64,000 nt of DNA from contig CAWCXA010000007.1 of assembly GCA_963799425.1 (NCBI GenBank), positions 434,001 to 498,000 of the forward strand, written 5' to 3'. A program made the position numbers and the translations under genes. The notes beneath the pieces were generated by a model. It was not told the origin of the DNA. It was given only the letters and a program-made list of their open reading frames with translations, and did no database searches. Shown here piece by piece: positions 56,848-64,000 of this stretch. Source of the DNA: CAVWSM01 sp963799425 (lineage in GTDB: Bacteria; Actinomycetota; Actinomycetes; Jiangellales; Jiangellaceae). Position 1 is the stretch's first letter, and every line of letters starts with the position of its first letter.

Positions 56848-57423
56848 ATGCTCCTCTCGGACCGGGACATCAGGAAAGAGATCGAGGCTGGGCGGGTCAT
56901 CCTCGATCCGTATGACGCCGGCATGGTTCAGCCGTCCAGCGTGGACGTACGGCTCGACCGGTTCTTTCGCGTCTTCGAGAATCATCGCTATCCGCACATC
57001 GATCCGTCGGTCGAGCAGCCCGATCTCACGCGGCTCGTGGAGCCCGACGTGGACGAGCCGTTCATCCTGCACCCCGGCGAGTTTGCTCTCGGCAGCACGT
57101 ACGAGGTGGTTAGCCTCCCTGACGACATTTCTTGTCGGCTCGAGGGCAAATCCAGTTTGGGGAGGCTCGGGCTGCTCACACACTCCACGGCCGGGTTCAT
57201 CGATGCTGGATTCAGCGGCCACCTCACCCTCGAGCTCTCCAACGTCGCCACCCTGCCGATCAAGCTGTGGCCGGGCATGAAGATCGGTCAGCTGGCCTTC
57301 TTCCGGTTGTCCAGCCCGGCGGAGCACGCGTATGGCTCCGAGCGGTACGGCTCCCGCTACCAGGGCCAGCGCGGCCCGACACCGAGTCGTTCCTACCTCA
57401 ACTTCCACCGAACGAAGGTGTGA
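56848..57423 (+). CDS. dcd: dCTP deaminase (dUMP-forming, bifunctional type)
   Basis: The 191-residue trimeric enzyme begins 'MLLSDRDIRKEIEAGRVILDPYD' and has the substrate-binding loop 'RLEGKSSLGRLGLLTHSTAGFIDAGFSGHLTLELSN', nearly identical in pattern to the mycobacterial dCTP deaminase/dUTPase. It converts dCTP to dUMP plus pyrophosphate for thymidylate synthesis. The C-terminal 'YGSRYQGQRGPTPSRS' lid is present. The start lies just after a leaderless-type -10 box. The next gene follows after 4 bp. Confidence 0.95.
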   Translation: MLLSDRDIRKEIEAGRVILDPYDAGMVQPSSVDVRLDRFFRVFENHRYPHIDPSVEQPDLTRLVEPDVDEPFILHPGEFALGSTYEVVSLPDDISCRLEGKSSLGRLGLLTHSTAGFIDAGFSGHLTLELSNVATLPIKLWPGMKIGQLAFFRLSSPAEHAYGSERYGSRYQGQRGPTPSRSYLNFHRTKV

Positions 57424-57427
57424 CCCG

Positions 57428-58297
57428 ATGGGCCTGCTCGACTTGATCCATGGCGAGGGTGACGACCCAGCCGAGCTATTGACACACCATCCCGCCGTGT
57501 TGCTTCCGGCACTGGCCTCGCCCGAGCTGGTTGCTGACCTGGTGCGCACCTGGAACCCGACGGCGAATACGTCGGGCGAGGGCAAGGAGGTCGCGCCCGG
57601 CATCCGTTGGTACGGCCCGATCCCCCTTGACGACAAGCGGCTAGAGCTCGATGACCTGCCTGCGGGGTACGCCGCCGCCTACGTCGCCCGGAGCGAGTCC
57701 GACCGCATCCTGCGCACCGGCTTCTCACGGCGGGTAATGCGTTGGGCGCAACGCTTCTCTGACTCGAGCATCGGGCTCGATCCGTCCGTGACGGACGAGG
57801 CAGATCGCGACCTCGAGCGCGACTTTCCCGGTGGCCTGCCCACCGGCGTCGAGGCGCACGCCTGGAACCTCGTCCGCGGCATCGCCCGCGGACTAGGCGG
57901 CATCGCGCTGCTGCCGGGCAACCCGTCGTACACCCCGTCCGAAGACGAGAGTCCAGGCGCCGTCGTCTGGTCCGCGCACGCGCTCACCCCCGAAGAAGCG
58001 TTGCCGCTCCTGCTGGACCTGCTTCCCGGCCTCGCCGAGAAAGCCGACCAGGAACTGGTGTCCGAGGCCGGCTTCTGGCTGCTCAGCAATGAGTCTGTGT
58101 CCGTCGTCGCGGATCGCATCGACGACGACGAGCGACCGCCAGCCGTACGTCACCTTGGCAAGCACCTTGTCGCCTACGACGCCACCGCCTCCGATGACGC
58201 TCTGGAGGCCGCCGTGGCGGCACGCCTCGCCGGTGCGACGGCCGGCATCGTCCTCGATGAGTTCGGCTTCCACCGCCCCCATCTCGAGCTGAGCTGA
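57428..58297 (+). CDS. Hypothetical protein co-transcribed with dcd
   Basis: The 289-residue soluble protein lacks a signal or membrane helix and matches no family known to me. Its middle ('GFSRRVMRWAQRFSDSSIGLDPSVTDEADRDLERDFPGG') is helical and charged. The C-terminal half contains 'GIALLPGNPSYTPSEDESPGAVVWSAHALTPEEALPLLLDLLPGLAEKADQE'. The ATG lies 4 bp after the dcd stop, so it is probably translated from the same message. A nucleotide-related role is possible only by association. Confidence 0.7.
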   Translation: MGLLDLIHGEGDDPAELLTHHPAVLLPALASPELVADLVRTWNPTANTSGEGKEVAPGIRWYGPIPLDDKRLELDDLPAGYAAAYVARSESDRILRTGFSRRVMRWAQRFSDSSIGLDPSVTDEADRDLERDFPGGLPTGVEAHAWNLVRGIARGLGGIALLPGNPSYTPSEDESPGAVVWSAHALTPEEALPLLLDLLPGLAEKADQELVSEAGFWLLSNESVSVVADRIDDDERPPAVRHLGKHLVAYDATASDDALEAAVAARLAGATAGIVLDEFGFHRPHLELS

Positions 58298-58447
58298 GGG
58301 AACGCCCTGGCACATCCCTGAATGCACCCCTGGGATAGCCCGCACAACCGCCGAAGCGAACCCCATCTGTCCGTACGGTCGACAAGGAAGCGAGTAGACG
58401 ACCGCGCCGCATGGCGGCGAGCAGGACGAGATGAGGGAAGCTCCAGG

Positions 58448-59371
58448 ATGATCGCAGCGAGAGGGCTGACGAAAAAGTTCGGAGACAAGACCGCCGTCGA
58501 CGGGATCGACTTCACTGTCCCGGCCGGCCGGGTGACAGGATTCCTCGGACCCAACGGCGCCGGCAAGTCCACGACTATGCGCATGGTGCTTGGCCTGGAT
58601 CGAGCAACGGCTGGCACCGTCACCGTCAATGGCAAGGCATATGCCGATCTCCCGGCGCCGTTGCGCGAGGTCGGTGCGCTGCTCGACGCCAAGGCAGTGC
58701 ACGGCGGCCGTACGGCGTACAACCACCTGCTGTGGCTCGCGAAGAGCAACGGCCTGCCGCGCCAGCGCGTCAACGAGGTGATAGAGCTTGTCGGACTGGG
58801 CGAGGTCGCCGCCCAGCGGGTCGGCGGGTTCTCACTCGGCATGGGCCAGCGGCTCGGCATCGCGGGGGCATTGCTCGGCGACCCGGGGGTGCTGCTGTTC
58901 GACGAGCCGGTCAACGGCCTCGATCCCGAGGGCATCCTGTGGATCCGCAACTTGATGAAGCACCTCGCCGGTGAGGGCCGCACGGTCTTCGTCTCCAGCC
59001 ACCTCATGTCGGAGATGTCGCAGACGGCCGATCACCTGCTCGTCATCGGGCGCGGCAGGATCCTGGCCGACACGACTGTGGCGGACTTCATCGCACAGAA
59101 CTCCGCGTCGTACGTACGTGTTCGGTCTCCGCACGCCACCGACCTTGCCGATCGCCTGCAGGTCAGCGGCCTGTACGTCGAGCGACTCGACGATGGTGCG
59201 CTGGCGGTGCACGGCACGACCACCGACCACGTAGGCGACGTTGCCGGCCGCAACGGGCTCTACGTCCACGAGCTAGGCAAAGTGAACGCCTCGCTCGAGG
59301 AGGCGTTCATGCAGCTCACAGCGGACAGCGTCGAGTACCACGCCGGTGCGTTTCCGGGAAAGGCAGCCTGA
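58448..59371 (+). CDS. ABC exporter ATP-binding subunit
   Basis: The 307-residue ATPase (DrrA/CcmA-like) has Walker A 'GPNGAGKST', signature 'FSLGMGQRLGIAGAL', Walker B 'VLLFDEPVNGLDPEG' and the H-loop in 'FVSSHLMSEM'. A C-terminal extension of about 90 residues ('LYVERLDDGALAVHGTTTDHVGDVAGRNGLYVHEL') is usual for this group. With the permease 4 bp downstream it forms an efflux system for a drug, lipid or peptide. The ATG at 58448 overlaps the stop of a tiny upstream frame (see findings). Confidence 0.9.
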   Translation: MIAARGLTKKFGDKTAVDGIDFTVPAGRVTGFLGPNGAGKSTTMRMVLGLDRATAGTVTVNGKAYADLPAPLREVGALLDAKAVHGGRTAYNHLLWLAKSNGLPRQRVNEVIELVGLGEVAAQRVGGFSLGMGQRLGIAGALLGDPGVLLFDEPVNGLDPEGILWIRNLMKHLAGEGRTVFVSSHLMSEMSQTADHLLVIGRGRILADTTVADFIAQNSASYVRVRSPHATDLADRLQVSGLYVERLDDGALAVHGTTTDHVGDVAGRNGLYVHELGKVNASLEEAFMQLTADSVEYHAGAFPGKAA

Positions 59372-59375
59372 ACCG

Positions 59376-60201
59376 ATGACCACACTGACTGAAGTCGCCC
59401 CTCGCCCACGCACAGCAAGTGCCCCCGTTCCACGTGTAGGCATCCGCGAGGCGCTCGACGCCGAGTGGACAAAGATCCGCAGTGTCCGATCGACGTTCTG
59501 GACCATGATCACGATGGTCGTGGCGAGCGTGGGCCTCACCGCGCTGGTGTGCGCTGTTGCCGCCGCTGACCTTGCCAACGGGACGGAGTCCGAACCGGTC
59601 GGCGCGTTCGTCACGTGGGGCCTGCTGTTCGGCCAGATCGCCGCCTTGGTGCTCGGTGTGCTCGTGATGTCCGCTGAGTTCTCGAGCGGCATGATCCGTA
59701 CGACTCTCTCGGCGCTGCCGCGGCGAGGGCAAGTCATCGCCGCCAAGGCAGTCGGTGATCGCCGGGCTGCTCTTCGTGCTTGGCACGATCACCGCGTTCG
59801 CGAGCTTCCTTGCGGGCAACGCGTTCCTGTCCGCGGAGGGCATCGGTCTGTCGTTCAGCGATGACGGGGTGCTCAGAGCGCTCGTCGGCAGCGGGCTCTA
59901 CCTCGCCGTGCTCGGCCTGTTCGGCTTCGGGTTGGCACTGCTCATGCGTCACACGGCCGGCGCCGTCACCGTCGGTATCGCGATGGTCTTCGTCATCGGC
60001 AACTTGGTCGGCATCATCCCCGGCGCGACCGGCGAGTGGCTGATGAAGCTCTCACCGGGCAACGCCGGATCGACGCTGGCATCCGTGGAATCGTTCAACC
60101 CCATCCTGCTGAGCCCGTGGAACGGGTTCGCGGTCTTCGTGGCCGAGACACTGGCGCTGATCGCGTTCGGGTTCTGGCGCTTCCAGCGCCGAGACGCCTG
60201 A
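59376..60201 (+). CDS. ABC exporter permease, one frameshift
   Basis: The protein is joined from two frames: 'MTTLTEVAPRPRTASAP…VIAAKAV' from 59376, then 'VIAGLLFVLGTITAFASFLAG…WRFQRRDA' to 60201. The break is at GCAGTCGGTGATC near 59750; removing one G gives GTC-GTG-ATC and an unbroken 274-residue ABC-2-type permease with about six hydrophobic segments. 'EWTKIRSVRSTFWTMI' near the N-terminus is typical of ABC-2 permeases in actinobacteria. Both halves are well conserved, so a sequencing indel is more likely than an old pseudogene. Confidence 0.8.
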
Positions 60202-60308
60202 TCCTTTCGACGCAACGCCCGGCCCGGTCCCTCGTGTTGCGAGGTGACCGGGTCGGAGTACGTTGGCGCGGGACCACGGGGGCTGCGCTCGTCCGGAAGG
60301 GGAGTCGG

Positions 60309-60776
60309 TTGATCGAGCGCGAAACGCTGAGCTGGTCGGAGTTCGGGGTGGCGGCCCGGGAGCTCGCGCAACAGGTGGTCGACGGTGGCTATGAGCCCGA
60401 TGTGATCCTGGCGATCGCCCGAGGCGGGCTCATTCCTGCGGCTGCTGTCGCATACGCGCTCGACCTGCACAACGTCGCCACCGTCAACGTGGAGTTCTAC
60501 ACCGGCGTCGAGGAGCGCATGGAGGTGCCGATCATGTTGCCGCCGGTGCTCGACGTGACCGACATCGCCGGCGCGACGCTCCTGATCATGGATGACGTGG
60601 CCGATACCGGCAAGACGCTCGAGCTGGTGAAGCGCTTCGCGAGCGAGCATGTCGCGGCGGTGCGTACAGCCGTGCTCTACGAGAAGCCACAGAGTGTCGT
60701 GAAGTGTGAGTACGTCTGGCGGCGCACCCAGAACTGGGTCGACTTCCCCTGGTCCGCGGAAGACCCCGTCTCGTGA
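60309..60776 (+). CDS. Phosphoribosyltransferase-family protein
   Basis: The 155-residue type I PRTase has the PRPP-binding loop 'LLIMDDVADTGKTLELV' and an N-terminal 'DVILAIARGGLIPAAAVAYAL' that holds the pyrophosphate. It may be a purine or xanthine-type transferase, but the hood region is too divergent to name a base. The TTG at 60309 has AAGGGGAG at good spacing. The gene converges on the AbiEi/DUF559-type pseudogene with no gap between stops. Confidence 0.85.
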   Translation: MIERETLSWSEFGVAARELAQQVVDGGYEPDVILAIARGGLIPAAAVAYALDLHNVATVNVEFYTGVEERMEVPIMLPPVLDVTDIAGATLLIMDDVADTGKTLELVKRFASEHVAAVRTAVLYEKPQSVVKCEYVWRRTQNWVDFPWSAEDPVS

Positions 60777-61600
60777 TCACGCAGTGACCGCAGAACACCC
60801 CGGCCCGCAAGGCTTGAGCCGGCCCGTCCAGCCCCGCTGCCACAACACAGCGGCCACCTCGGTGGCCACGCCGCAGGCGTCACCGAACACCTCCTCGAAC
60901 CCGTATCGAAGTGGGGCTCGACCGCTGACCGCCGCGCGGTTGTCGCGACGGCGATCGCGGAACTTACCCTCGCCCACGTGGCCGACTCGCCCGTCCAGCT
61001 CGACGCGCGTCGTGAAGGTCTCGTAGTCCACATCGACCCAGATCACTCGCCGTCCGGCGAGTCGTCGCTGTCGACCGCCTCGTGGCAGCCCGTGGCCGCG
61101 CTCGACATTTCGTAGGTATTCGATCTCGAGCGGCGAATGTGCGCCCTCAGCGACGGTGTCGCGGCGGCGTCGACCAGATCCACGACGGTGGCTTCGGTGA
61201 TGGTGCGTGGTGGCAGGCGGGCGGGATGCACCTTCTCTTCGAGGTGACAGTCGATGTGCAGCTGCACCCCGGCCGTCTTCCGTACGCGACGCGCCGCAGG
61301 GATGCCCACATGAAGTACCGGGCCGGGTTCTTCACAGAGCCCGTCCAGGAATGCCGCAGTTTGCAGTACGAGCGAGGCGCCAGTCCCCGCGTAGAGCACC
61401 GCGGCCCAGGCGCGAGCGTCGAAGGGGATCGCGCCGGAAAAGGCAACGAGCACGCCTCGATGGACGCGTTGCCACTGTTTCGCTCGGACGAGCCGGTCGA
61501 TGCGGGGACCGGTCAAGCCATGCTCCAGGGCCTGCCGTCGCGTGAGCGCACCGCGCTGTAGGTCGAGGAGTGCGTCAAGGCCGTCGGGGAGAGTGGTCAT
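60777..61600 (-). pseudogene. AbiEi-antitoxin-like/DUF559 protein, broken by internal deletion
   Basis: From ATG 61600 the frame encodes an N-terminal AbiEi-like winged region ('LLDLQRGALTRRQALEHGLTGPRIDRLVRAKQWQRVHRGVLVAF') and a middle domain ending 'TITEATVVDLVDAAAT'. The C-terminal endonuclease-like DUF559 part ('AEGAHSPLEIEYLRNVERGHGLPRG…VIWVDVDYETFTTRVELDGR…EGKFRDRRRDN') is in another frame. About 30-40 residues that usually separate the two are missing, so the break near 61130 looks like a real out-of-frame deletion, not a homopolymer error. The family is common and often multi-copy in related genomes, and such proteins are thought to act in defence. Confidence 0.7.
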
Positions 61601-61703
61601 CCGCACACGCTGCGCCGACGGTCGCCGGCGCGGCTGCGAGGGCGGCGGATGTGTGGAAGGCCCATCTCGCCACGTGCAGCATGTGGACGGTCGCAAACCC
61701 GAA

Positions 61704-61751
61704 GATCACGAAGACTTCAGGCCCGTTTTCGAGGGCAAAGTCTTCGTGATC
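61704..61751 (-). terminator. Long hairpin at the end of etfD
   Basis: GATCACGAAGACTT (61704-61717) pairs with AAGTCTTCGTGATC (61738-61751), with an inner GCCC/GGGC pair. It overlaps the etfD stop (61750) and should stabilise or terminate its mRNA. Confidence 0.65.
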
Positions 61752-63909
61752 ACCGGGCGGGGGCGGTGGGGGCGGCGGGGACGCCTCTCTTCACCGCGTC
61801 CAGCAGCATCTGTGCGACGTCGAGCACCTCGACACCCTCGCCCGCGCCGTCCTGCTGGGCAGCGTTGACGCCGTCGGAGAGCATGACGCGGCAGAAGGGG
61901 CAGCCGACTGCGATCTGCTCGGCGCCGGTCGCCAGCGCCTCGGCAGTGCGCTCCGTGTTGATGCGGGTGCCGATGCGTTCTTCCATCCACATCCGGGCAC
62001 CGCCGGCGCCGCAGCAGAACGAGCGGTCGGAGTTGCGCGGCATCTCTCGCAGCTCGACCCCGGGCAGCGCGCCGAGCAGCTCGCGCGGGGGCTCGTACAC
62101 CTGGTTGTGGCGACCGAGGTAGCACGGGTCGTGATAGGTGATCGGCGTGCCCGCAAGCGAGCTCTCGGGAGCCGCGACCGGGGTCAGCTTGCCGTCGCGC
62201 ACGAGCCGGTTGAGCACCTGCGTGTGGTGCATGACCTCGAGTGTCAGGCCGAGCTGGGCGTACTCGTTCTTCACGGTGTTGAAGCAGTGTGCGCAGGTGG
62301 CGATCACCTTGACGGCGCGGGCCTCGCGCAGTGTGGCGACGTTCTCAGCCGCGAGCATCTGGTAGAGGAACTCGTTGCCGGCACGGCGCGCTGGGTCGCC
62401 GGTGCAGGTCTCGCCGGGGCCGAGTACGGCGAACGTGACGCCCGCGGTGTGCAGGAGCTCGGCGACGGCCTGGGTGGTCTTCTTCTGCCGGTCCTCGAAC
62501 GCACCTGCGCAGCCGACCCAGAACAGCCACTCCACCCCGTCGAGCGACTCGACGTCGTCACCGACCACCGGCACGTCGAAGGGGAGCTCCGCGGCCCAGT
62601 CCATGCGCTTGGAAGCGTTGACACCCCACGGGTTACCGGACTTCTCCAGGTTCTTGAACAGGGTGTTGAGCTCGGAGGGGTATTCCGACTCCATCAGTAC
62701 CTGGTTGCGTCGCAGGTCGACGATCGTGTCGACATGCTCGATGTCGACCGGGCACTGATCGACGCATGCGCCGCACGTGGTGCACGACCACAGGACATCG
62801 GGGTCGATGACGCCAGTGGCCCCGACCAGCGGCAGCTCGTGGAACCTCTTGAGCTGTGCCGCCTGCTCCTCGGCCGACGACGCCAACAGGGCTGGCGCCT
62901 TGTCGTAGGTGTGGTCACGCAAGCTCGTGATGAGCAGCTTGGGGGACAGCGGCTTGCCGGTGTTCCACGCGGGGCACTGCGACTGGCAGCGGCCGCACTC
63001 GGTGCAGGTGGTGAAGTCGAGCAGGTTCTTCCAGGTGAAGTCCTCCACCTTGCCGACACCTAGCGTCGCGTCCTCGTCGAGCTCCTCCAGGGCCTCCAGG
63101 TCGACGGGCTTGCCACCGACGGTCAGGGGTTGTAGCGGGCCCAGCGCCGTACGGCCGTCGGCGTTGCGCTTGAAGAAGATGTTGAAGAACGCGGTGAACC
63201 GGTGCCAGGCAACGCCCATCGTGATGTTGAGCGCGATGACGATGGCCCACGCCATCGAGATCACGATCTTGGCCGTGGCCACCACGTAGATCGTGGTCTC
63301 TAGCGACTCGACACTCATCCCGTCGAATGCAGCCGCCAACGGCCAGCTCGCCGGGAAGTGCAGGCTCGGCGACGTCTCGCCGGCCAGCCCCCCCTCGAGG
63401 CCGCGCAGCAACAGGATGCACACGCCGACGCCGACGATCGTCCATTCGACGTAGTAGCCCTGCCACATCGTCGATCCCGCGAACCGGCTGCGCCGCTGCA
63501 GCCTGGCCGGGTGGTTGACGAGCCGTACGACAATCAGCGTCGTGATCGCCACGAGCATGATCGCGGTGATGACCTCGGCCACGAACTCGTACGGCCACCA
63601 ATGCCCGATCAGCGGTAGCGCGAACTCCGGGTCGAACAACTGCCCGTAGGCCGTGACAAGCGTGAAGAACAACAGCCCGAACCCGACAAACACGAACCAG
63701 TGCGCCCCACCGATCAGGCTCCACTTGAGCATCCGCGTATGTCCGAGCGTCTCGCGCAGCATCGTCGCCGTGCGCTGCAGCGGTGCGTCGGTGCGGTTGG
63801 TCGGCTGACCAACTCTGATCACGCGCACGATCTGGGTGGCCGTGCGCGCAGCCAGAGCAAGGGCGACCAGCGTGATCGCGAGCGAGATGACGATTGCGGC
63901 GGCTTGCAT
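61750..63909 (-). CDS. etfD: EtfD-like membrane Fe-S oxidoreductase (heterodisulfide-reductase-related)
   Basis: The 719-residue protein has about five N-terminal membrane helices, including 'IVISLAITLVALALAARTATQIV' and 'WSLIGGAHWFVFVGFGLLFFTLV'. Two [4Fe-4S] motifs follow ('CTECGRCQSQCP', 'CTTCGACVDQCP'), then two CCG-type domains ('VGCAGAFEDRQKK…CTGDPARRAGNEF', 'CYLGRHNQVYEPP…FCCGAGGARMWMEE'). This is the layout of mycobacterial Rv0338c/EtfD, which passes electrons from ETF (acyl-CoA dehydrogenases) to menaquinone. The ATG at 63909 has GGAGGGG upstream. A TACCCGCGGGTA palindrome 80 bp upstream links it to the acyl-CoA dehydrogenase gene. Confidence 0.9.
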   Translation of the reverse strand: MQAAAIVISLAITLVALALAARTATQIVRVIRVGQPTNRTDAPLQRTATMLRETLGHTRMLKWSLIGGAHWFVFVGFGLLFFTLVTAYGQLFDPEFALPLIGHWWPYEFVAEVITAIMLVAITTLIVVRLVNHPARLQRRSRFAGSTMWQGYYVEWTIVGVGVCILLLRGLEGGLAGETSPSLHFPASWPLAAAFDGMSVESLETTIYVVATAKIVISMAWAIVIALNITMGVAWHRFTAFFNIFFKRNADGRTALGPLQPLTVGGKPVDLEALEELDEDATLGVGKVEDFTWKNLLDFTTCTECGRCQSQCPAWNTGKPLSPKLLITSLRDHTYDKAPALLASSAEEQAAQLKRFHELPLVGATGVIDPDVLWSCTTCGACVDQCPVDIEHVDTIVDLRRNQVLMESEYPSELNTLFKNLEKSGNPWGVNASKRMDWAAELPFDVPVVGDDVESLDGVEWLFWVGCAGAFEDRQKKTTQAVAELLHTAGVTFAVLGPGETCTGDPARRAGNEFLYQMLAAENVATLREARAVKVIATCAHCFNTVKNEYAQLGLTLEVMHHTQVLNRLVRDGKLTPVAAPESSLAGTPITYHDPCYLGRHNQVYEPPRELLGALPGVELREMPRNSDRSFCCGAGGARMWMEERIGTRINTERTAEALATGAEQIAVGCPFCRVMLSDGVNAAQQDGAGEGVEVLDVAQMLLDAVKRGVPAAPTAPAR

Positions 63910-63988
63910 GTGGCCCCTCCATGCGACGACAGGCGCAGCCTAGGTCCAGGCATTCCGACCGCCGCAGGGTGGCGGGTGAGCGAGATAC

Positions 63989-64000
63989 TACCCGCGGGTA
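63989..64000 (-). promoter_or_regulatory. Operator-like palindrome upstream of etfD (cut by window end)
   Basis: TACCCGCGGGTA is a perfect 12-bp palindrome at the window edge. It matches the pair upstream of the acyl-CoA dehydrogenase gene (TACTCACTGGTA, TACTCGCGGGTA). Confidence 0.55.

Overview
The window is 64 kb of high-GC DNA with dense, mostly non-overlapping genes. Several features point to an actinobacterium, probably of the Nocardioidaceae/Propionibacteriales type: CGTACG-rich codon use, frequent GTG starts, -10 boxes lying 6-7 nt before start codons (leaderless transcripts), a split LigD polymerase, an EtfD-type oxidoreductase, an F420-type PPOX protein and LPxTG-like surface proteins. 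The taxonomic placement is an inference from gene content, not a database result.

Layout. 1-722: 3' part of a 2-oxoacid dehydrogenase E2 gene. 748-5647 (minus): HIT protein, SRPBCC protein and a frameshifted surface protein with 12 DUF5979-like repeats and a C-terminal LPATG anchor. 5876-9243: CUT1 sugar ABC transporter (AglEFG-like) without an ATPase, with an 18-bp hairpin after the binding-protein gene. 9349-14402: NmrA-like protein, thioredoxin-NHL protein, isochorismatase-family hydrolase and GH20 hexosaminidase. 14456-23883: VOC proteins, a large acyl-CoA dehydrogenase, an MFS exporter, LigD polymerase, GNAT, F420/PPOX protein, YCII protein and a methyltransferase.

23907-37766 is the metabolic centre. 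Two molybdo-hydroxylase operons lie head to head. The minus-strand operon (ABM protein, coxM, coxS, coxL, xdhC-YHS, coxD, coxE) carries the AYxCSFR signature of form I Mo/Cu carbon monoxide dehydrogenase. The plus-strand operon (GlxA/AraC regulator, xdhC, coxS, coxL, coxM, coxG) carries AYRGAGR, the form II signature. Most genes overlap by 1-4 nt, indicating translational coupling.

37842-46710: mixed single genes, including a frameshifted DUF222/HNH gene, an acetamidase/formamidase, a secreted beta-helix protein and an aminoglycoside-nucleotidyltransferase-like gene. 46985-54436 (minus): a giant surface protein of about 2,480 codons with about 11 Ig-like repeats, broken by about 12 single-base shifts of the same sign and two in-frame stops. 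54505-60776: ECF sigma factor with a SnoaL-like tail, SDR, tRNA-Gly(CCC), dcd, an ABC exporter with a frameshifted permease, and a phosphoribosyltransferase. 60777-63909 (minus): an AbiEi/DUF559-type pseudogene and etfD.

Cross-links: similar TAC-N6-GTA palindromes precede the acyl-CoA dehydrogenase and etfD, suggesting one beta-oxidation regulon. A near-palindromic element of about 85-92 bp occurs twice, each time at the stop codon of a minus-strand gene. Several frameshifts, mostly +1 duplications in short homopolymers, suggest residual sequencing indels, so some broken genes may be intact in the cell.
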